This document shows, piece after piece, positions 57,884-64,000 of a DNA stretch of 64,000 nucleotides (position 1 is its first letter; every line of letters begins with the position of its first letter). The DNA lies in contig NC_084795.1 of NCBI RefSeq assembly GCF_963169125.1, positions 139,613,701 to 139,677,700 on the forward strand, written 5' to 3'. The DNA comes from Humulus lupulus (lineage: Eukaryota > Streptophyta > Magnoliopsida > Rosales > Cannabaceae). The translations under genes were made by a program, and so were the position numbers. The notes under the pieces are model-generated. The model did no database searches and had not been told where the DNA came from. It worked only from the letters and a program-made list of their open reading frames with translations.

Positions 57884-59447
57884 GGGCAGCATTTTATCCA
57901 TCATGGGTCTCTAATCTCGTGCTTGTTTCCAAGCCGAATGGCAAGTGGCAAACGTGCGTGGATTTCACAGACCTTAATAAAGCCTGCCCTAAAGATTGTT
58001 TCCCACTTCCTAGAATCGACTAGCTGGTCGATGCCACTGTAGGGCACGAGATTCTCTCATTCATGGATGCATTCTCCAGATACAAGCAGACCAGTATGCA
58101 TCCCCCTGACGAGGATCACACTAGCTTTCGGACCAATACGGGGCTCTATTGTTACAAGGTAATGCCCTTCGGTTTGAAAAATGCTGGTGCGACTTACCAG
58201 CGACTAGTCAATCACATGTTCAAGGAGTTGATCGGAACAAACATGGAAGTATACGTTGACGACATGCTGGTTAAGTCGAAGAAGGCAGAAGGACACATAG
58301 GGGACTTGCAAGAGTGCTTCAACATCTTGAACAAATGCCAGATGAAGCTGAATCCCCTCAAGTGTTCCTTCGGAGTTGGATCAGGGAAATTCCTGGGATT
58401 TATAGTAAACTCACGAGGAATTGAAGCCAATCCTGAGAAGATCAAAGCTTTGGTCGATATGAAATCACCATCAAAAATCAAATATGTTCAAAGCTTGACC
58501 GAAAGAATTGCTGCTCTCAGTAGATTTATTTCCAAATTGATAGACAAATGCGTCCCATTTTTTAATCTACTTAGAGGCAACAAGAAATTCGAATGGACAG
58601 AGGGGTGCGAACAGGCTTTTCAAGCCTTAAAGACTCACATGGCGCAGCCACCGATTCTATCAAAGCCGGTTGATAAAGAAACTTTGTTCATCTACTTGAC
58701 GATTACAGAATACGCTGCTAGTGCTGTTCTAGTAAGAGAGGAGGAAGGCATGCAAAAGGTTGTTTATTATGTAAGCAAAAGGCTAATTAAAGCGGAGATG
58801 AGATATCCACCTATTGAGAAGTTAGCCTATTGCTTGATCTTAGCCTCCAGAAAGCTGCGGTCATACTTCCAAGCTCACCCAATCACAGTTTTGACCGACC
58901 AACCTCTACGGCAAGTTTTGCAGAAGCCAGAAGCCGCAGGTCGATTGTTGAAATGGGCGGTTGAACTTGGGCAGTTCGATATCTCTTACATACCACGAGC
59001 AGTAATACAAGGACAAACTCTGGCTGACTTTGTTGCAGAGCTCACTAGTCTTCCAAATAGCGAACATCCAGAAGGGCCTGAGTCTCAAAGCCAAACTCCT
59101 TCTTGGAAGTTGTTTACAGATGGTTCTTCTAATGAGCACCACGCAGGAGCAGGAGTGATTTTGATAACGCCTGAGGGGCATCGATTTCACTATGCAGTCA
59201 GATTTGACTTCACTGCTTCTAACAACGAAGCCGAGTATGAAGCACTGCTCGCAGCACTACAGTTAGCTAGAAGCATGCACATAAAGTCCCTTGATATCTA
59301 CAGTGACTCTCAGTTAGTGGTCAATCAAATCATTGGAGAATACCAGGCCTAAGGTTTAAAAATGGTCGCTTACTTGAATAAAGCGAAGGATCTATTGGCG
59401 CAGTTTGATAAGTACACTCTCCAGCAAGTACCTCGCAACCAGATGTC
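57884..59447 (+). pseudogene. Tat element 2: RT, RNase H and archaeal-type RNase H
   Basis: Continues RT after the chromovirus: PKRMASGKRAW.. in one frame, then the long frame 58063-59352 with DEDHTSFRTNTGLYCYKVMP, YVDDMLVKSKKAEGH (58252), RNase H (IYLTITEYAASAVLVREEEG), and archaeal-type RNase H (LFTDGSSNEHHAGAGVILIT; NNEAEYEALLAAL; IYSDSQLVVNQ). Stops at 58021 and 59350. After LLAQFDKYTLQQVPRNQ the pol sequence jumps into the LTR (about 59445), so integrase and everything behind it are deleted. Confidence 0.9.
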
Positions 59448-60028
59448 TATTACATGTTGTTGGCACGTGGCATCATTAAAGTGAAGGGATGCTGTTCGCT
59501 TATTGACCAGATGTCTATTGCCTCATCAATTCTCGCGATTAGATGCGACCAGCCTGGTCGCATGCTTTGGTTTAATTCTTTTAAAGATATGTAATTTTTT
59601 AATAACTACATTTATGATCATTTTTCCTTATTGCCTTGATACGCCGATATTATGGATAATTAAGGCTCATTGGCCCATGTAACCCCCTTGAGCCTATAAA
59701 TATGCATGAGAGGGCTCAAGGAATAGACTTTTGACTTCTGAACCTTGAACTTGAAGACTCAGAAAGAGAACATAGTATGATTATCCACCGAAAAGTTGTA
59801 ATTCTCCTAAAGATGGTGAAACTCAAGAACCCTAATTTTTTTATCACGACATTAGGATTCAACATCAATAAGAACACTAAGTGGACGTAGGTTATTACCA
59901 CACAGTTGGGGCCGAACCACTATAAATCATTTGTGTCACCTCTTTACCATTTGATTCTACTCTTGATCTCTGTTTGTTTCATTGTCGTTATTTTGACTTT
60001 GTGTCGTTGACCAAATCGAGGGTCAACA
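59448..60028 (+). mobile_element. 3' LTR remnant of Tat element 2
   Basis: Corresponds to about 46464-47044 of the 5' LTR; the first 40 bases are lost in the deletion. TATA 59695-59702; ends CGAGGGTCAACA, followed by TSD aaaag. Confidence 0.9.
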
Positions 60029-60679
60029 AAAAGAAAAAATTAAACTAAAACATTATTTATGATTTTAAATACATATATATATAATATGATGACCTTTTTA
60101 AATATAAATGATATTTTCTATAAAAAATTAAGATTATGTATTATATATTATTGTTATAATGATATTTTATAATATTTAAATTTATATTAAAATAAGTATT
60201 AAATATCTAATCTTGTATTAAACATTAATATAATAATATTTTATAATGTTTGAATTCATATTAATATAATTTGTTAAACATTAGGATTATATATTATATA
60301 TTATTTTCAAAACAATATTTTATAACATTTGAATTTATATTAATATACTTATTAAATATTTAGTCTTGTATTATATATTATTATAATAATAATATTTTAT
60401 AACATTTGAATTTGAATTTATATTAATATAATTTATAAATATCTATTTTTAATTAGTTGTAAATGAATATTCTGTTAAATATTTAGAATATTCTGTTAAA
60501 GTTAACAAAAAAAATCATTTAAACAAAAAAAAAAATCATTTTCTACTCACTTTTTATATAGAAGAGATATAGAAGAGAGATGTGTCGATTTTTTGATAAT
60601 GTTGAATTTGAACTGAAAAAAAAATTAAGAGGAAACAAAAATTTAAATGAAACATTTCTTTTTCTTTTTGCAAAACTGA

Positions 60680-61580
60680 GGTAATGTTTGGTTTACATGA
60701 ATTGGAATTGCTATTCCTAAAGATGACCCATTCAAGTGTTTGGTTTGCCTGTTGTCAATGGAATGACTTTTCATATAGGAATTCTAATTCCATTCAACTA
60801 GGTATTTGGGTTTACTAAATTAAATGACTTGAAAAGTTATTCCATTCCATCATAATTTTTGTTATACCATATATGCCATTCTCCAAAATTGGTTTATATA
60901 TATATATATATATATGGTCATGGAAGAGTTTTGATAAAAAAAAATATATTATAATATATATTTATATCATATCTCTGAGATAGAAAACAAATATAAACAC
61001 TAGACAATTAACATTTTTTATTGTTCTTTTTTGTGTAATGATTATTTTCTATTTTATTATATTAAGAATGTGTAATTTTATTATTTTATTTTTTTAATAA
61101 TAAAAATAAATAAAATTCAATAAATTTATAACATATTTATATTAATAAAACAAATCCATTCAATTAAGCACATTTTAAGTAATAATAACATTATTTCTTT
61201 CTATAATTTTTGTATATATTGAGTCTTAATAATTAGAATTTTATTATTATTTATTTGTTTAATTTGTATATCAGGGTAATTTAGTAAAATAAAAGTTAAA
61301 TTCAATTACAAAATAGTATTTTGGTATATAATAAAAACTAAAATTACAAAATAATAGTAATTTGATAAAAAAAAAATTATTCATTATAAGGGTAATTTTG
61401 TAAATAATGTTAATTCCATTCTATTTTATTCTATAGTATATCAAACATAGTAATCATTATTCAGTCACTCATTCCAAAGTCTCTACCAGACAAAAAAAAA
61501 AAAATTCAATTCCATTTAATTCTCATTCCTATTACCATTACCATTATTGTTCTATTTTTATTTTATAACCAAATGTTAGT
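60680..61580. mobile_element. Probable non-autonomous TIR element
   Basis: Left end GGTAATGTTTGGTTTACATG and right end ATAACCAAATGTTAG are inverse, and GGAATTCCATT-type words face each other inside (60770-60860 versus 61400-61530). About 900 bp, AT-rich, no transposase. A TSD is not evident, so the boundaries are approximate. The CCAAAC/GTTTGG ends recall hAT- or Mutator-type MITEs. Confidence 0.4.
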
Positions 61581-61858
61581 TTATTAGTCGTATTTAAATC
61601 AACTTCCGTATTTATTTCACATAAAGATAAATCTGAAAACTTAATGGAGTAAGTGGACTTGTAAATTAAGAAATAAATAAAACAGCTATAAATTTTTTTA
61701 AGAAAATAAAACAGCTACTTTAAGCCATTCACAGGTAATATATATATATATGGTAGAAGTAACGTGTAATGCACATTTCCTTAATTTTAAAATTGTAAAT
61801 ATGGTTTATAATTTTAATAAAAACTTATTCACTTTTAAATATATATATATATATATAT
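61581..61858. other. AT-rich spacer with a Helitron-like scrap
   Basis: Near 61755, GTAACGTGTAATGCACATTT resembles the 3' hairpin region of the Helitron-like family but lacks CTRR. Rest is (TA)n. Confidence 0.35.
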
Positions 61859-62263
61859 GGAAGACTTCTCAATGGTTACTATTCATAAATAGGTACTAAC
61901 AATTATGATGATGTGACAACATAGTGATTTGGTATAGCAAATCACCAACAGGTAAATATATTTTTTCTACATTAATTTCAAATTTAGTTATTTTTTTTGC
62001 CATAATTAATGTTGTTCCGAACCAATGAGAGACGCTAGCTATATTTAGAAATTGACATGCATTTTAAAAATGAAAAATTTACAATATTATATTTTCATAA
62101 TAAATATATGTTTTTCATTAGGTATCCCTTCTAAAAATTTGAAAAAATTAAAATTTATTTTTATAAATATTAATTAACAACTATAAATATGGATCATTAT
62201 TCTTAATCTAATAGTTAATATTAAAGTAACTATCCATGTATAGAAACCATTAAGAGTGCACCC
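61859..62263. mobile_element. MITE of about 405 bp
   Basis: Left end GGAAGACTTCTCAATGGTTA and right end (inverse) GGGTGCACTCTTAATGGTTT share a roughly 30-base terminal inverted repeat with mismatches. Flanked by (AT)n on both sides (ATATATAT), compatible with a 9-bp duplication. No coding capacity; Mutator-like assignment is inference. Confidence 0.6.
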
Positions 62264-62365
62264 ATATATATATAATAAAATGAATTATAGTTCTATAGTA
62301 TATATAAATATTTATATCAATAATCTCTACATATATGATATCTAAACATAACGTTGATATAGATA

Positions 62366-63118
62366 TTTCTTCTATATAATAAGTGTGTAGATACTAAAAA
62401 TTCTTGGTTTCAACAATATTTTATTTTTTTAATGTTAACTTTAACAGAATATTCTTATATTTAACATAATATTCTTATGTTTAACGGTAGTTTGTAAACA
62501 CTTAAACTTAAATAAAATAAAATAAATAATTAAACAATTAAAATAAGATATTTTTGAGATATTTTACAATGATAATTTTATAAAAATAATAAATAATTAA
62601 AAAAATTAAAATATGATATTTTTGAGATATTTAACAATGACAATTATTTAAAAATAATAAATAATTAAACAAATTAAAATATGATATTTTTGAGATATTT
62701 TACAATAATAAATATTTAAAAATAATAAAATCACATGTTTTATAACTTAAATAAAATTTAATTAAACTTAAACCCACTTATTAAAATAATATCATATTAA
62801 ACATATGATATAATCTATTGTGAATTAACAGCAAATTATTATTTTTTTTAAAAAAAAACTAACAAGAAACTTAAATTTAAAATCTACGTATAATATTTAA
62901 TATTACATTAAACATATAATATATAATCTCTTGTTGTCCCTCCCAAATTCAAAAACTAGAACAAACATAAACTTAAACAAAAATAAACAAATTATTTAAT
63001 TTAAATATGATATTTATTTGAAAGTTATATGACATTAATATAAATTTAATAAAAATAATTAATAAATTTTATAAATAAAACTAAGCAAACATGCATATTG
63101 CACGTTGCTTGTATCTAG
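62366..63118 (+). mobile_element. Helitron-like non-autonomous element
   Basis: Preceded by A; 5' end TTTCTTCTATATAATAAG is a one-base variant of TCTCTTCTATATAATAAG at 63629. 3' end AAGCAAACATGCATATTGCA..TTGCTTG forms an imperfect hairpin, then TATCTAG (63118) and T. 753 bp, AT-rich, with three internal repeats around ATATTTTTGAGATATTTTAC. No Rep/helicase. Confidence 0.6.
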
Positions 63119-63239
63119 TATATATATATATACATGGCTACATGACATATTTATAAAATACAATAATATTTAAAATGAAATTAATAATAGAAATAAAATA
63201 AGAATAGAAAAAGTCATAGTGTAGACAGTAGTATACATA

Positions 63240-63629
63240 CATCAATTAATTTAGTTTTTAATTTATTTTTATTTTTAATTATATGTTTGTTCTAGTTTTT
63301 GAATTTGATTGTGATAAAAAAGATTGTATATTATATGTTTAATATAATATTAAGTTTAAATGTAATTAAATTTTATTTAAGTTATAAAATATATGGTTTT
63401 ATTATTTTTAAATAATTGTCATTGTAAAATATCTCAAAAATATTTTATTTTAATTTGTTTAATTAATTATTTATTTAATTTTATTTAAGTTTAAGTCATG
63501 TTTACAATCTTCGTTAAATATAAGAATATTCTGTTAAATATAAGAATATTCCGTTAAAGTTAACGGAAAGAATAAAAACCGTCAAAACAAAAAATTTCTA
63601 TTATCTACACACTTATTATATAGAAGAGA
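63240..63629 (-). mobile_element. Helitron-like fragment, inverted relative to its neighbour
   Basis: Minus strand starts TCTCTTCTATATAATAAGTG at 63629 after A and mirrors 62366-62960 inward. The 3' hairpin and CTRR are not found. Together with 62366-63118 it forms a large imperfect inverted repeat. Confidence 0.5.
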
Positions 63630-64000
63630 TATTTATATATGAATATGTATGTACACATAAAGGTAAGGGAAATTACCCAATATAATGTGTTTTTTTATCA
63701 TTTATTTTTCATTTTTTCGTCTTTTTTTTATTCTTTTCATTTTTATAAATTGTTTTATGCAATAACACGGCTTCCCCTTTAATCATTTATCTGTTGTACA
63801 ATTTTTTATTAAAAAAACCTGGGCAAAGTATCAGATTAATAGGTTGACCCCCTCCATTTTCATGTGATGTATATTTACATCTTTTTCTTCTTTAATTGAT
63901 GGGACATATTTAACAATGTGGTGAGTAATGATTGAGTGATGACAGCTGATGCACATGAAAATAAGTGTGGTGCAAGGGTAGACTTAACATTAGTTTGCTT
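63630..64000. other. Unassigned right edge
   Basis: AT-rich with T-runs; GGGAAATTACCCAATATA near 63667 resembles 3965. No gene seen up to the window end. Confidence 0.4.

Larger units (their letters stand above)
46424..60028 (+). mobile_element. Tat element 2, internally deleted, with nested chromovirus
   Basis: 5' LTR 46424-47044 (TGTTTACCC..GGGTCAATA); 3' LTR remnant about 59448-60028, ending GGGTCAACA. Exact TSD aaaag (46419-46423 and 60029-60033). Interior: gag N-terminus, a deletion to the end of protease, RT, RNase H and archaeal-type RNase H. A second deletion removed integrase, the antisense gene and the start of the 3' LTR. A 9.6-kb chromovirus (48291-57878) splits RT. Related to element 1, but the LTRs are clearly different subfamilies. 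Confidence 0.93.
46288..60567 (-). mobile_element. Helitron-like element interrupted by Tat element 2
   Basis: Minus strand: 5' end TCTCTTCTATATAAAA at 60567, preceded by A. 3' end is a weak hairpin then TATCTAG at 46288, followed by T. This is the A|TC..CTRR|T form of Helitrons. With the 13.6-kb Tat insertion and its TSD removed, about 670 bp of AT-rich, non-coding sequence remains, so it is non-autonomous. Body segments match 3357-3968 and 62366-63629. Confidence 0.55.

Noticed and set aside
1..64000. Host genes, tRNA or rRNA genes
   Set aside because: No cloverleaf, rRNA core or non-TE exon chain was recognised; the only gene-like exons are in the Tat antisense gene and the weak fragment near 13750.

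Overview
This window is plant nuclear DNA, almost certainly from a flowering plant and probably a eudicot. It is AT-rich and consists nearly entirely of transposable elements: Ty1/copia, Ty3/gypsy of the Tat lineage and Ty3/gypsy chromoviruses, with solo LTRs, Helitron-like ends, TIR elements and a large satellite-like array. I found no host gene, tRNA, rRNA or CRISPR. The species cannot be named from the sequence alone.

Left part (1-6484). A deleted Tat-like remnant (1-1083) is followed by a long-TIR fold-back element (1312-3199) whose right arm is split by a Tat-type solo LTR (2042-3095, near-perfect 5-bp TSD). Then come a Helitron-like fragment (about 3357-3968) and a truncated gypsy LTR (4285-6484).

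Central nest (6485-33376). A Ty1/copia element is spread over 27 kb because other elements landed in it. A 4-kb solo LTR (9345-13330, TSD acact) sits inside gag. An unclassified LTR/promoter-like block replaces late gag. Its 3' LTR is cut in three by a full-length Tat element (18841-30464, TSD taaga) and a copia solo LTR (30599-32448, TSD gctta). The Tat element carries gag, protease, RT, RNase H, a second archaeal-type RNase H and integrase, all broken by stops and frameshifts. On its opposite strand is a four-exon gene whose splice sites and phases fit together.

Mosaic (33377-40917). A 39-bp tandem repeat leads into a decayed plus-strand chromovirus gag-pol. This is cut by a minus-strand chromovirus 3' end (LTR plus end of pol), followed by a 5'-truncated gypsy LTR.

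Array and small elements (41298-46287). Two adjacent degenerate tandem arrays are built on TTGCTTA/TTGCAT words, the first with a 0.6-0.7 kb higher-order period. Next is a compact minus-strand LTR element of 1,572 bp (TSD gtata) with one 246-codon reading frame.

Right nest (46288-60567). A minus-strand Helitron-like element was hit by a second Tat element (46424-60028, TSD aaaag), which was itself hit by a young chromovirus (48291-57878, TSD catca). The chromovirus LTRs differ by only about 14 substitutions and two small indels over 1.88 kb. Its gag-pol is nearly complete (one frameshift, one stop), and it has an additional intact 5' reading frame upstream of gag. The far right (60568-64000) is AT-rich DNA with TIR and Helitron-like elements.

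The genes here serve retrotransposition: Gag forms the particle, protease matures it, RT/RNase H copies the RNA and integrase inserts the cDNA. No copy looks fully functional. Nesting order gives relative ages: the copia element and Helitron-like hosts are old, the Tat elements intermediate, and the chromovirus at 48291-57878 youngest.
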